From positions 41,444 to 105,443 of IMG/VR virus record IMGVR_UViG_3300032397_000005: DNA of 64,000 bases; one strand, given 5' to 3'. Of this stretch, positions 55,769-64,000 are shown one piece after another (positions within the stretch are counted from its first letter, which is position 1; each line of letters opens with the position of its first letter). Position numbers and translations under genes: made by a program. The notes under the pieces are model-generated. The model had not been told where the DNA came from. It ran no database searches and saw nothing but the letters and a program-made list of their open reading frames with translations. Origin of the DNA: a virus.

Positions 55769-56085
55769 GCGCGCGCGTCTTCTACCTGGTCCGGATCGAG
55801 GACGAGACCGGGACCTCCGGAATCGGGATCGTAGCGGAGGGGGTCCTCTGGAGCGGCGGGGACGTCTCCGTTCGCTGGCGTGGGGAGTCGCCGTGCATCC
55901 ACTACTGGCCCGGGGGAATCGAGGACGTCAAGCGGATCCACGGTCACCGGGGGAAGACCAAGGTGGTCTGGGCCGAGGACCAGGAGACCTCACCTGACGT
56001 CACTGCAGCCCCGCAGGGGCCTGTTCACGGCGCACCCGGTACTTCCGGACCGGCCTCCGGTAACGGGGCCGTGGAGGGTGGCTGA
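55765..56085 (+). CDS. hypothetical baseplate-region protein, 106 aa
   Basis: GTG start overlapping the LysM gene. Folded beta segment at the start (RVFYLVRIEDETGTSGIGIV, SVRWRGESPCIHYWPGGIED), then a disordered-looking Gly/Pro/Thr tail. One-base overlap with the hub gene. Position suggests a baseplate accessory. Confidence 0.6.
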   Translation: MSARVFYLVRIEDETGTSGIGIVAEGVLWSGGDVSVRWRGESPCIHYWPGGIEDVKRIHGHRGKTKVVWAEDQETSPDVTAAPQGPVHGAPGTSGPASGNGAVEGG

Positions 56086-57278
56086 TGGGCTCCACGGACA
56101 TGCTTGCCCCGCGGTACTCTATTGTGGTGGAGGGTACGAAACTGAAGGAGGACGTGACCTCCTACATCTCCTCCGTGGAGTACGAGGAGGAGGAGAACGC
56201 GTCCTCCAAGATCACGCTGGAGGTCCTCAACCACGACCTCCGCTTCCTTGATGAGCGGATCTTTGCGGAGGGGAACACGGTGGACCTGTGGATGGGGTAC
56301 GTGGGGAAGTCCCTGCACTACATGAACCGCGGGATCATCGTCAAGCCGGACCCACGGTTTCCGCGGGCCGGCATCCCGCGGATGACCATCACGACCAACG
56401 ACCTCTCGACTAACCTGATGACGGTGGGGGAGAAGGATAAGGGGAAGTGCTACTCGAAGATGACGGACTCCGCCATCGTCCGCAAGATCTTCGCGGAGGA
56501 GGGGATCAACCCGTTCACCTTCGGGACGCACGCGCTCGTGACGCGCGTCCGGAAGAAGGGCAAGTCTCGCTGGGATTTTCTCCGGGAGCTGGCGCGTATC
56601 CACAACTTCGTCATCTGGGTCCGCTACGACATGGAGCAGGGGATGACGCTCGGGTACTTCGGACCTCCGGACGTGGAGGATCAGCCCGTGAAGCACAAGT
56701 TCATCTGGGGGACGGGGGAGGCGGACGCCACGCTCCTCGAGTTCGATCCCAAGATGAGCCTACCGTCCCAGAGCACCACCGTGGAGGTGTCCTACACGGA
56801 CCCCAAGACCCGCAAGTCCTACCGCGTCAAGTGTGAGGTGAAGAAGAAGACGGCGGAGAAAGCGCGGTTCACGGCGGCGGCCGGGCGGGAGAAGCTCAAG
56901 CAAAGGATCAAGAACGGGCCAATGGTGACCATCACCTGCTTTGGGCAGCGGGAGGAGGTGGTTGCGGATCGGAAGTTCTCCTCACCGGCGGATGCCAAGC
57001 GGTTTGCGGCGGCCTGGTTTGCCTCCAGGCAGAAGGACTTTCTGTTCGGGCGCGGGGTCATCGTGGGGTCCCCGGACGTCCGACTCGGGCACGTTCACGA
57101 GCTGAAGGGGGTCGGTCCGCGGCTCTCCGGGGACTGGATCATGACCAACGTCTCCCACAAGATGAGCGGGGCGTCAATCTACGAGACGGAGTTCTCCGCC
57201 ACGAAGAAGGCGCTGGAGTCCGTGGTTGGAGCTCCGGACAGTGTGTCCGGAGTTGAATCCGAGGAGTCCGAGCAGTGA
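56085..57278 (+). CDS. baseplate hub protein (gpD/gp27-like late-control type)
   Basis: 397 aa. Typical of phage late control D: YSIVVEGTKLKEDVTSYISS at the start, DERIFAEGNTVDLWMGYVGK, KGKSRWDFLRELARIHNFVI (D-x-x-F-L-x-x-L-A), and a final SGDWIMTNVSHKMSGASIYE (W-x-I...V-x-H). Trimeric hub on which the spike sits. GTGA overlap with the spike gene. Confidence 0.85.
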   Translation: MGSTDMLAPRYSIVVEGTKLKEDVTSYISSVEYEEEENASSKITLEVLNHDLRFLDERIFAEGNTVDLWMGYVGKSLHYMNRGIIVKPDPRFPRAGIPRMTITTNDLSTNLMTVGEKDKGKCYSKMTDSAIVRKIFAEEGINPFTFGTHALVTRVRKKGKSRWDFLRELARIHNFVIWVRYDMEQGMTLGYFGPPDVEDQPVKHKFIWGTGEADATLLEFDPKMSLPSQSTTVEVSYTDPKTRKSYRVKCEVKKKTAEKARFTAAAGREKLKQRIKNGPMVTITCFGQREEVVADRKFSSPADAKRFAAAWFASRQKDFLFGRGVIVGSPDVRLGHVHELKGVGPRLSGDWIMTNVSHKMSGASIYETEFSATKKALESVVGAPDSVSGVESEESEQ

Positions 57279-57934
57279 GGCCGGAGAAGCACTTCGGGAC
57301 GGTTCGGGAGAACGCGGACCCGGAGAAGACGGGCGCGCTGAAGGTCGAGGTGCGGACCGTCATGGAGGGGATGCCAATCCAGGACGACTGGATCCCGGGC
57401 AAGTTCCCGTTTGCCGGCAAGGGGGAGGGTTTCTACTACGTCCCACCGGTTGGGTCCCTCGTTGAGGTGGAGGTGGAGGCGGACTCAGAGGCGGCCGTGG
57501 AGGACCTGGACGCTCGGTGGTCCTCCGCCAGGTACACCAGGTCGGACTCGATCCCGGAGGAGTTTCAGAGCGCAGCCACCTCTCGCGGGGGGATCAAGTA
57601 CGGCAAGGAGGTGTTCCTGCAGGACAAGGAGAAGGCGCTCACCGCCCTCATCTCCGGAAAGGTCCGGCTGGGGGAGGAGAACTGCGCGCACCCGCTGGTG
57701 CGGGGGGACACGTTCAACGAGAAGCTCTCCACCTACCTGACCGCGTGCAAGTCGGTTGCGGACAAGAACGTGGCGCAGTTCACCGCCCTGTCCACTGCGG
57801 CCGTGGGGCCGTTGGCTCCGCTGAAGGCGGCCTTCGACCTCCTGGTGACGGCGTGGACGGAGCACTCCGCGGCCGTTGTGACCTTCAAGGCGGAACTAGA
57901 CACCTGGTTGTCCACGAAGTGCAGGACGGAGTGA
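57275..57934 (+). CDS. baseplate spike/OB-fold protein (gp5/gp45/gpV-like), 219 aa
   Basis: GTG start overlapping the hub gene. N-terminal OB-fold: HFGTVRENADPEKTGALKVE, PIQDDWIPGKFPFAGKGEGF, YYVPPVGSLVEVEVEADSEA, the V-P-x-V-G...V-x-V-x-F pattern. Middle has KVRLGEENCAHPLVRGDTFN (P-L-V-R-G-D as in gpV-type spikes), then a helical C terminus. Forms the membrane-piercing tip. Confidence 0.85.
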   Translation: MRPEKHFGTVRENADPEKTGALKVEVRTVMEGMPIQDDWIPGKFPFAGKGEGFYYVPPVGSLVEVEVEADSEAAVEDLDARWSSARYTRSDSIPEEFQSAATSRGGIKYGKEVFLQDKEKALTALISGKVRLGEENCAHPLVRGDTFNEKLSTYLTACKSVADKNVAQFTALSTAAVGPLAPLKAAFDLLVTAWTEHSAAVVTFKAELDTWLSTKCRTE

Positions 57935-57938
57935 ACGC

Positions 57939-58361
57939 ATGGCTAGGGGTTTTATGATTCCAATGCGGACAAACGCGCGCGGCGGGGCTCAGTTGATCCA
58001 GGGCACCCCGTACACGGAGCAGACCATCAAGGTGGGTCTGACATCCAACGTCTCCCGCAACCCGTTCCAGGAGGGCGGCGGGGTGGACGTTGGAATTTCC
58101 GAGCAGCTCATCTTTGCGGTGAACGCGCCGGCGGCGGGCGCGCGGGCGCGGCGGGAGGTCACCCGGTTCTTCACGCGCCTCCGGACCGCGGACATCGCCA
58201 AGCTGTCCTCAGAGGACGGGATCCGCATCACGCAGGAGGCGGAGGAACTGGTGGCCAGGGTCAAGTACATCGACCTCGAGGCGGACGAGCCGGGGGAGGT
58301 CGAGTCAAACTTCAAGGACGCCCTCCGGTCGTCCCCAAGGGTCAACTACTCCGGGAAGTGA
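57939..58361 (+). CDS. baseplate wedge protein (gp25/W-like)
   Basis: 140 aa, the size of gp25-type lysozyme-like wedge proteins, and in the expected place between spike and gpJ. Segment KVGLTSNVSRNPFQEGGGVD resembles the N-terminal region, and REVTRFFTRLRTADIAKLSS the central helix. The gp25 assignment rests mainly on position and length; the sequence is divergent, so a different baseplate protein is possible. Confidence 0.6.
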   Translation: MARGFMIPMRTNARGGAQLIQGTPYTEQTIKVGLTSNVSRNPFQEGGGVDVGISEQLIFAVNAPAAGARARREVTRFFTRLRTADIAKLSSEDGIRITQEAEELVARVKYIDLEADEPGEVESNFKDALRSSPRVNYSGK

Positions 58362-58364
58362 GAC

Positions 58365-60803
58365 ATGGGAAGCACGAAGGTTGTCGTCCCAGACTACGAG
58401 TTCTCAGGCTTCTACTACGCGGACTTTCTCCGACGGATCCGCATGTACAACCGGGTGAACGCCCCGGAGATCACGTCCGAGGTGGCGGAGGAACCGTTCA
58501 TCCAGGGGGAGCGCGCCTTCTCCCTGGTTGGGCACTACAATAACGTACTCCTGGACCTAGCGGCGCAGGAGAACCTCCTACCAACGGCGCGGCTTGCGGA
58601 CAGCGTCCGGATGCTCCTGCAGCTCATCGACTACCAGATGAGAGACTACTCCCCTGCGGTGGCGGAGCTCCTCCTCGAGCTGGCGCAGGTCCCAACGTCA
58701 TCCGTCCTCCTCCTGGAGGCCATCTCCGCGTTCGAGACGCACCGGACGGAGGAGTCAGATCCCATCTCCTTCGAGGTCCTGGACGAGATGTACGTCGGAC
58801 CGGCAAACGTCATCGACGCCGCGTTCGCCCTGATCCTGGATCGATCCGGAACGGACGGGAAGACGATCTTCGGGGACCCAACCGTGTTCGAGTCCGTCTC
58901 CATGGCGGTTGCCGCGGGGGATCTGAACAAGGAGGTCGAGGTCGGGAACTCCATCCTGGGGAACGTGGGGACCTTCGTCATCTCGGAGGTTGTCCAGACC
59001 GGTGGCGTCTCCCGCGTCCGCCTGGCCGGAACGCTTGGTGGTCCGGACCCGCTGTTCATCCCGGAGGAGGACCTCACGTGGAAGATCCGGTCGTTCTCCG
59101 CCAACGGGGCCTCGTCCGTGAATACCGCGGGCGCACCGTACCTCACGCCGTGGGCGACGGTTCACGTTGGGGACAAGCTGTACGTTGGGAGCAGGTGGGT
59201 GATGTGGGACGTCCTCAGCGTCGCGCTCCAGACGGCGGCCACTGGGACCGTTGGCATCTGGGAGTATTACGACGCGGACAACCTGGATGAGACGCCGGAC
59301 TCCGTGTACAACGACGGGTCCTCTCTCATCCTGAACCTCCTGACCCTCCTGGGTCCGTTGGACCGGAGTGGCGCGCTGGTTCGCGTGACGTACCTCCCAA
59401 CGATGACCTCGGAGCTCCTGGCCTCCTCGTTTGGGTCCGGGAGCAACACGGTCGAGACCTCCGCTTTCCTCGGTCAGACCGGGACGCCGTCCACGGATCC
59501 GGCGGACTACGCGGTTGGGACGGACTGGAACCCGCTCCCGAACCTGGAGGACGGGACCGCGGAGTTCACGGTGGACGGGGACGTGGAGTTCAGCCTCCCG
59601 CAGACGCTGCGGGAGAACTGGCAGAAGGTGACCGTGGCCGGGGTGGAGGGGTTCTTCCTCCGGTTCCGCGTCATCACCGCGGGGACGTCCCCGATCCTGG
59701 ACCGCGTGCGGATAGACGGCGGGAAGCAATACGCCCTTGCGCTCGCGGTTCAGGGGGAGACGGTGCGGACGGAGCCGCTCCAGAGCAGCAGCGCGCAGGC
59801 AAACCAGTGGTTCGACCTGGCCTCAAGCCCCGCCCTCCGGGATACCGTCCGATGCTTTATTGACGACGGCGGGGAGGTGGAGTGGACCAACCTAACCGCG
59901 GTTGGTCTGAAGCTCCTCAGCGTGGGACCAAAGGACACCTGCTTCACCGTGGATCAGGATGCCCTGGGGGTCCTGACCGTCAAGTTCGGGGACGGAACGC
60001 ACGGGAAGATACCGGCGTTGGGGACGGACAACGTTCGTTTCGTCTACCGCGTGAACGCCACGGTGGACGGGAACGTGGGGGCCAACTCCGTCGTTGTCAA
60101 CTCCGGCGGGGCGGCGGGGGCCTCCAGCGTGACCAACCCGCGGCCGGCGAGCGGGTGGCAGGAGGCGGACGGCGCCTCGGAGGAGTCCCTGGCGACGGTC
60201 AAGGAGCTTGGGCCGGCCTCCCTCCGCGCCATGGGGAAGGCGACGGCGCCGGAGGACTACGAGACCCTGGCGCTCCGGTTTGTCAACTCCCGGGGATCCC
60301 GCCCGGTGGTCCGCGCCAAGGCGGTTGAGGAGGGCTACGGACCGAAGACCATCAAGTTGGTCGTGGTGGGGACGAACGGCGTGGCCATCTCCGCCACGGA
60401 CAAGGCGGAGTTGGAGGAGATGTTCAACGGGGACCCGTTGACCGGATCCGGGGGAGTTGGTCAGGCAAACACCAAGACCACGGTGGACAACTTCAGTCCG
60501 CGGCTCATTGGACCAACGCTGGTCGTCGAGGCGAACGCGGCGCTGACCGTCAAGCTGGTCAAGACGCGCCTGACGACGTTCCTCAACCCAACGTCCAAGG
60601 AGTCCGACGGGCGGTGGGTGTGGCGCTTCGGTGGGCGGGTTCCGCTCTCACGGATCATCTCCGAGATCTTCCAGATCAGCCCGGGCAACGTCTTCGACGC
60701 GGACGTCTCCCTCCCGCAGTACGACCTGGAGCTGGCGGAGGACGAGCTGCCGTTCCCGGACACCGCGGCCTTCAACGTCTCGATCGTGACCCCCGTGAAG
60801 TGA
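58365..60803 (+). CDS. baseplate J-like protein, 812 aa
   Basis: Bridges wedge and hub. The Baseplate_J signature is in the C-terminal third: GKIPALGTDNVRFVYRVNAT, VDGNVGANSVVVNSG, ASEESLATVKELGPASLRAM, KATAPEDYETLALRFVNSRG, VRAKAVEEGYGPKTIKLVVV. The N-terminal half is enlarged with beta domains compared with the usual ~350-450 aa, possibly taking over other baseplate roles. No gpI-like gene follows; the fibre gene begins 11 bases later. Confidence 0.88.
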   Translation: MGSTKVVVPDYEFSGFYYADFLRRIRMYNRVNAPEITSEVAEEPFIQGERAFSLVGHYNNVLLDLAAQENLLPTARLADSVRMLLQLIDYQMRDYSPAVAELLLELAQVPTSSVLLLEAISAFETHRTEESDPISFEVLDEMYVGPANVIDAAFALILDRSGTDGKTIFGDPTVFESVSMAVAAGDLNKEVEVGNSILGNVGTFVISEVVQTGGVSRVRLAGTLGGPDPLFIPEEDLTWKIRSFSANGASSVNTAGAPYLTPWATVHVGDKLYVGSRWVMWDVLSVALQTAATGTVGIWEYYDADNLDETPDSVYNDGSSLILNLLTLLGPLDRSGALVRVTYLPTMTSELLASSFGSGSNTVETSAFLGQTGTPSTDPADYAVGTDWNPLPNLEDGTAEFTVDGDVEFSLPQTLRENWQKVTVAGVEGFFLRFRVITAGTSPILDRVRIDGGKQYALALAVQGETVRTEPLQSSSAQANQWFDLASSPALRDTVRCFIDDGGEVEWTNLTAVGLKLLSVGPKDTCFTVDQDALGVLTVKFGDGTHGKIPALGTDNVRFVYRVNATVDGNVGANSVVVNSGGAAGASSVTNPRPASGWQEADGASEESLATVKELGPASLRAMGKATAPEDYETLALRFVNSRGSRPVVRAKAVEEGYGPKTIKLVVVGTNGVAISATDKAELEEMFNGDPLTGSGGVGQANTKTTVDNFSPRLIGPTLVVEANAALTVKLVKTRLTTFLNPTSKESDGRWVWRFGGRVPLSRIISEIFQISPGNVFDADVSLPQYDLELAEDELPFPDTAAFNVSIVTPVK

Positions 60804-60814
60804 CAGGATAGAAC

Positions 60815-62398
60815 ATGGCCAAACCAGTGGTTACCTGCAACGTTGACGTTGTTCTAGAGCACTCCGCCAGTCCGCAGACCGTTGCACTTGGTGCAACTGC
60901 GTCTGGGTTCCCAACGTCTTGGCTCTGGACCATGCTCTACGTTCCTCTCGGGTCCACCGCAAACGTAGGTGCGAAGGGGAGCTTCACGGACGGTGCGTCC
61001 ACTGCGCAGAATCCGTCCATGATCGCGGATGCAAACGTGGACGGTGGGTACACGCTCCAGTGTGTGGCCACGAACGGGGACGGGGACTCCGATCCACTCC
61101 TGGATCGCTGCGGCGGGCAGCAGGCCGTGATCGTGAGGACGGAGCACCAGCGGCTGACCCTCCCGGGGGACTTCCTCTACGACTGGGGAGAGAAGTACAT
61201 CAACCCCACGCTGCGGACCCTGGAGGGCGCCACGGACATCTCCGGGACGGCGGAGAAGGTGACTCCGGTTGCGGCGGACCTCCTGCTCATCGAGGACAGC
61301 GCGGATGGGAACGCCAAGAAGCGGATCCAGGTGGGGAGCATTGCCTCCGGGGTGGACGCGACCGCGATCCATAAGGCGACAGCGGGGGAGTTTGCGGCGC
61401 TGACGGAGAAGGTGACCCCGATTGCGGCGGACCTCCTCCTGATCGAGGACAGCGCGGCCGGGAACGTCAAGCGAAAGGTGCAGGTTGGGAGCTTGGTTCC
61501 AACGGAGAACGTGAAGTTGGGTAAGAACGTCCTCCACGTGGACGGTGCTAGGGTCGATTCCTACACGGCAGACGGTACACTGGCTCGCCCGTACAAGACC
61601 ATCGGCGCAGCGATGGCCGCAGCATCAGGTACATCCTTAACCCACATCGAGGTGGCCAAGGGTGTGTATACCGAGAACGTGGTGTTCAAGGACTACACCC
61701 ACGTGTCCGGCCCAGCCCACGGCCCGGTAGGTTACACAACGTGCAACATCCTAGGCACGGTGAGCTTCCCAGTAGGTGTTGCCAACTGGTCATCACTCCA
61801 CTGGATGTTTGTCTCTGGGTGGGGCGCAGCGCCTTCCATTTCGCTCGTTGGTTACGCTGGAATATACCACTGTAGCGTTGGTGGTTCGGATCGTGGGGTT
61901 GTGGCTGACGCATGTGGGTACTTTGAGATTGGGGATACCTTCATTTCTGTCCCACTGCATGCCCTGCACCTAAAGAATACTTCCTACGGTGAACTGTATG
62001 GGGACGTTCACCTGGACGGCGGCACTGGCGCGAACAAGGATCTCCTCATCGAGACCGGCAGTGAGTTGTTCGGGGTTCTTTGCCATATCAACTTCGCCCA
62101 CGGCAACGTCACATGCACCGGTCCTCTCACCCTTGATCACTCTCCCTCTGAGCGGGAGCAGGAGTTTACCGCTTCTGGCGGAGACCAGACGTTCACCCTA
62201 GCCAAGAACGTGGCGGCCAACCCAAACCTGCCCGCTGGATACGCGATCCTTGGCGTCTGGAGGAACGGAGGGAGACTTCGGTATATGGCAACTCCGACGA
62301 CCAACGCGCACTACGGGTTCACAACGCCGACCAGTGTTGTGTGCAAGGATCTGACGGCGAGTGACATCATCGCCGTTCAGTACGGCACGCGTTATTAG
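60815..62398 (+). CDS. tail fibre/spike protein with Ig-like, LLIEDSA repeats and beta-helix C terminus
   Basis: 527 aa. Residues 5-110 look Ig-like (TWLWTMLYVPLGSTANVGAK-like). Residues ~145-225 carry the LLIEDSA module twice (AEKVTPVAADLLLIEDSADG and EKVTPIAADLLLIEDSAAGN), also present in the 38935 gene. From ~240 on, SYTADGTLARPYKTIGAAMA and THIEVAKGVYTENVVFKDYT are the pectin-lyase beta-helix entry of phage tailspikes. Codon use changes to a lower-GC pattern from about base 61,500. Confidence 0.82.
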   Translation: MAKPVVTCNVDVVLEHSASPQTVALGATASGFPTSWLWTMLYVPLGSTANVGAKGSFTDGASTAQNPSMIADANVDGGYTLQCVATNGDGDSDPLLDRCGGQQAVIVRTEHQRLTLPGDFLYDWGEKYINPTLRTLEGATDISGTAEKVTPVAADLLLIEDSADGNAKKRIQVGSIASGVDATAIHKATAGEFAALTEKVTPIAADLLLIEDSAAGNVKRKVQVGSLVPTENVKLGKNVLHVDGARVDSYTADGTLARPYKTIGAAMAAASGTSLTHIEVAKGVYTENVVFKDYTHVSGPAHGPVGYTTCNILGTVSFPVGVANWSSLHWMFVSGWGAAPSISLVGYAGIYHCSVGGSDRGVVADACGYFEIGDTFISVPLHALHLKNTSYGELYGDVHLDGGTGANKDLLIETGSELFGVLCHINFAHGNVTCTGPLTLDHSPSEREQEFTASGGDQTFTLAKNVAANPNLPAGYAILGVWRNGGRLRYMATPTTNAHYGFTTPTSVVCKDLTASDIIAVQYGTRY

Positions 62399-62416
62399 GT
62401 TTGTTGGTAACTGCAA

Positions 62417-64000
62417 ATGGCTTACACCATCACCCAGCGGTCACGGATAACGGCAGCGGATGGCGCTGTTCTAGACCAATTTGGTTGTTCGATAGGATTA
62501 AACGCCAACACCCTTATCGTAGGCGCTCAAGGCGTTGACGGTGCGGGGCACCCATACTGTGGCGCAGCGTACATCTATACTAGGCCAGCCATAGCCGGTG
62601 TTTGGTCGCTACAGCAAAAGTTGCAGGAGACTTTCCCGGCATACTTCGAGGAGCCCCTCCCTGTCCCTGGCGGGTATTGGCCGTACAATCTTCCGTTCAG
62701 GAGAAGCTACAAGAACCCATACTATGGCTGTTTGGTCGGCCTGTGGCAGGCGGACACTGCCGCAATAGCGGTCCGTCTACCGTGGGACGCCGCGTGGGAG
62801 CCACTGTATGAATCATGGGCCAGCCACTATCACCCAATGGATCCTTTCGGGGCTGGCCCGTTTGGTTATTGTGGCGGTCCTTGGCAGGTGATTACCTACA
62901 CGCGGGCTGCTGGCGTGTGGAGCCAGGCAACCATTGGGAAGTTAGTCCCGCTAAGCTACTACGCTTGGACAAGTCCCGCTAATCCATGGCCGGACCCTTC
63001 GAACGTGCCAACATCTATTCGTGCGTTCCCGTATTCCGTCTCCTCCCTTGCTGTGGGTGATGGGATTGTAGCCGCGGGTTGCATCCAGCGGAGTTGGAAC
63101 GAGTCCGTGTTTAGTTACTACGGGGTAAATTCCCACATGGGGTCGGGAGCGGTTACGGTGTTTAGTGGCGGGGTGGAGGTGTGTAGCATTGCGGACCCGG
63201 ACAGGCATCCAGGGGAGTTTGTCACTCCCTTCCCCTACTACGATAACCGCTTCGGGTCAAGTGTCTCCATTTGTCCGTTGACTGGGACAACGATGGTGAT
63301 TGGTGCCATCAAGGCGCTGGGTGGTTCTGGTCGAGGGCGGGTGTATGTCTTCACAGGTTCTGGGGGCAGCTGGTCTTTGCAACAAACGATATCCCCCGCC
63401 ACGGGGTCTTGTTCGACCTTTGGAACGAGTGTGGCGGTCTATGGCGACTACCTGGTTGTCGGCGCCCCCACGCTGGTCCGTGGGGAGGTCCATATCTATA
63501 AGCGAACGGGCGTGGTCTGGGCTGAGCAGGCGTTGCTTACAGACGCCGCTGGGGCTCGTTTCGGGTCCACAGTTGGCATTGACAAAAACACCGTGCTCGT
63601 CGGCGACCCAATGGTGGGCGCCGGGGCCTACGGACAGATCTCCGCCTACTACCGGGCTGGGACAACCTGGACCCTGGTCGGTAGAAAATACTCCACCCCA
63701 ACAGGCAACAGCGAGTACATGACCCAGCAAGGCGTGGCCGCCCTTGGAGATGGCGTACCGACCTACATGGCTGCGGTGCAGAGGTATTCCGCCGGGGCTA
63801 ACACAGGGGCGGTAGTTGAGTTCTATGTGGCCAGTCCAGGACCGGGCTACCCGAGCATCACCAACAATTCCCCGCTGTGGTCGGGGGTGCCCCCCAACGT
63901 GGACCTTACCTTCCAGTTGATAGACCCAGACCTGCGCGCCGACTTGGACCCCACCAAGACCCGGGTATGGGTCAACGGCGCCGTGATCTACGAAAACGAG
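62417..64000 (+). CDS. FG-GAP/beta-propeller tail-associated protein (runs off the right edge)
   Basis: ATG 62417; the frame is open for 528 codons to the window edge. Repeated blades of integrin-type FG-GAP pattern: DGAVLDQFGCSIGLNANTLI, VGAQGVDG, then DNRFGSSVSICP, CSTFGTSVAVYGDYLVVGAP, ARFGSTVGIDKNTVLVGDP. Spacing of ~50-70 residues fits a seven-bladed propeller. Third-position GC is visibly lower than in the baseplate genes. A likely receptor-binding protein. Confidence 0.75.
   Translation, partial: MAYTITQRSRITAADGAVLDQFGCSIGLNANTLIVGAQGVDGAGHPYCGAAYIYTRPAIAGVWSLQQKLQETFPAYFEEPLPVPGGYWPYNLPFRRSYKNPYYGCLVGLWQADTAAIAVRLPWDAAWEPLYESWASHYHPMDPFGAGPFGYCGGPWQVITYTRAAGVWSQATIGKLVPLSYYAWTSPANPWPDPSNVPTSIRAFPYSVSSLAVGDGIVAAGCIQRSWNESVFSYYGVNSHMGSGAVTVFSGGVEVCSIADPDRHPGEFVTPFPYYDNRFGSSVSICPLTGTTMVIGAIKALGGSGRGRVYVFTGSGGSWSLQQTISPATGSCSTFGTSVAVYGDYLVVGAPTLVRGEVHIYKRTGVVWAEQALLTDAAGARFGSTVGIDKNTVLVGDPMVGAGAYGQISAYYRAGTTWTLVGRKYSTPTGNSEYMTQQGVAALGDGVPTYMAAVQRYSAGANTGAVVEFYVASPGPGYPSITNNSPLWSGVPPNVDLTFQLIDPDLRADLDPTKTRVWVNGAVIYENE

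Noticed and set aside
1-64000. tRNA genes
   Set aside because: No cloverleaf with conserved TTC loop was recognised by eye; a tRNAscan run would be decisive.

Overview
The window is a 64 kb piece of a large tailed-phage genome with a contractile tail (myovirus-type Caudoviricetes). The evidence is a continuous head-to-baseplate block: terminase, portal, MuF-like head protein, XkdF-type protease with scaffold tail, major capsid protein, head-tail adaptors, tail sheath, tail tube, frameshifted tail chaperone, tape measure, LysM baseplate protein, hub, spike, gp25-like wedge, baseplate J and fibres. The DNA is GC-rich with strong GC3 bias and heavy use of GGG for glycine. GTG and TTG starts are common, and most genes have a GGAGG-type Shine-Dalgarno (SD) sequence and overlap by 1-4 bases. 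No integrase, tRNA, rRNA, IS element or CRISPR array was seen. The host is not identifiable from sequence alone. A B12-dependent ribonucleotide reductase and a set of promoters placed to give leaderless or nearly leaderless mRNAs point only to a high-GC bacterium able to use cobalamin.

Layout. (1) 1-12.6 kb, + strand: end of a peptidoglycan-binding protein, then nucleotide metabolism and replication genes mixed with small unknowns: an epimerase-like protein without its catalytic dyad, class II RNR (nrdJ), a papain-like protease, dCMP deaminase, ThyX, a 5'-3' exonuclease and a GIY-YIG nuclease. (2) 12.6-13.4 kb: a non-coding control region with several short-spacer palindromes and three perfect 39-bp iterons, next to a minus-strand excisionase/MerR-type HTH gene. 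(3) 13.6-20.5 kb: an island of about 21 very small genes, cut into short operons by eight near-identical promoters (TGGACA-N16-TAAGAT-N6-ATG). It includes a RadC/JAB protein, zinc-ribbon proteins and internally duplicated gene families. (4) 20.5-22.5 kb: a protein with a signal-peptide-like start, and a convergent minus-strand gene that is the best terminase small-subunit candidate. (5) 22.6-33.5 kb: packaging and head genes, including an intein in the MuF-like gene whose homing-endonuclease region lies in a different reading frame from the intein. (6) 33.5-43.8 kb: structural and decoration proteins, with a run of lectin-like (LamG/concanavalin-type) paralogues, an M23 peptidase split by an inserted domain, and a holin-like protein. 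(7) 43.8-60.8 kb: tail and baseplate. (8) 60.8-64 kb: tail fibre genes whose base composition changes abruptly near 61.5 kb, suggesting recent acquisition.

How the genes fit together: RNR, dCMP deaminase and ThyX supply dNTPs. The HTH/iteron region is a candidate origin, partition site or regulatory switch. The promoter-driven small-gene island looks like an early host-takeover or anti-defence module, but this is inference from architecture only. The right two thirds builds the virion in canonical order.
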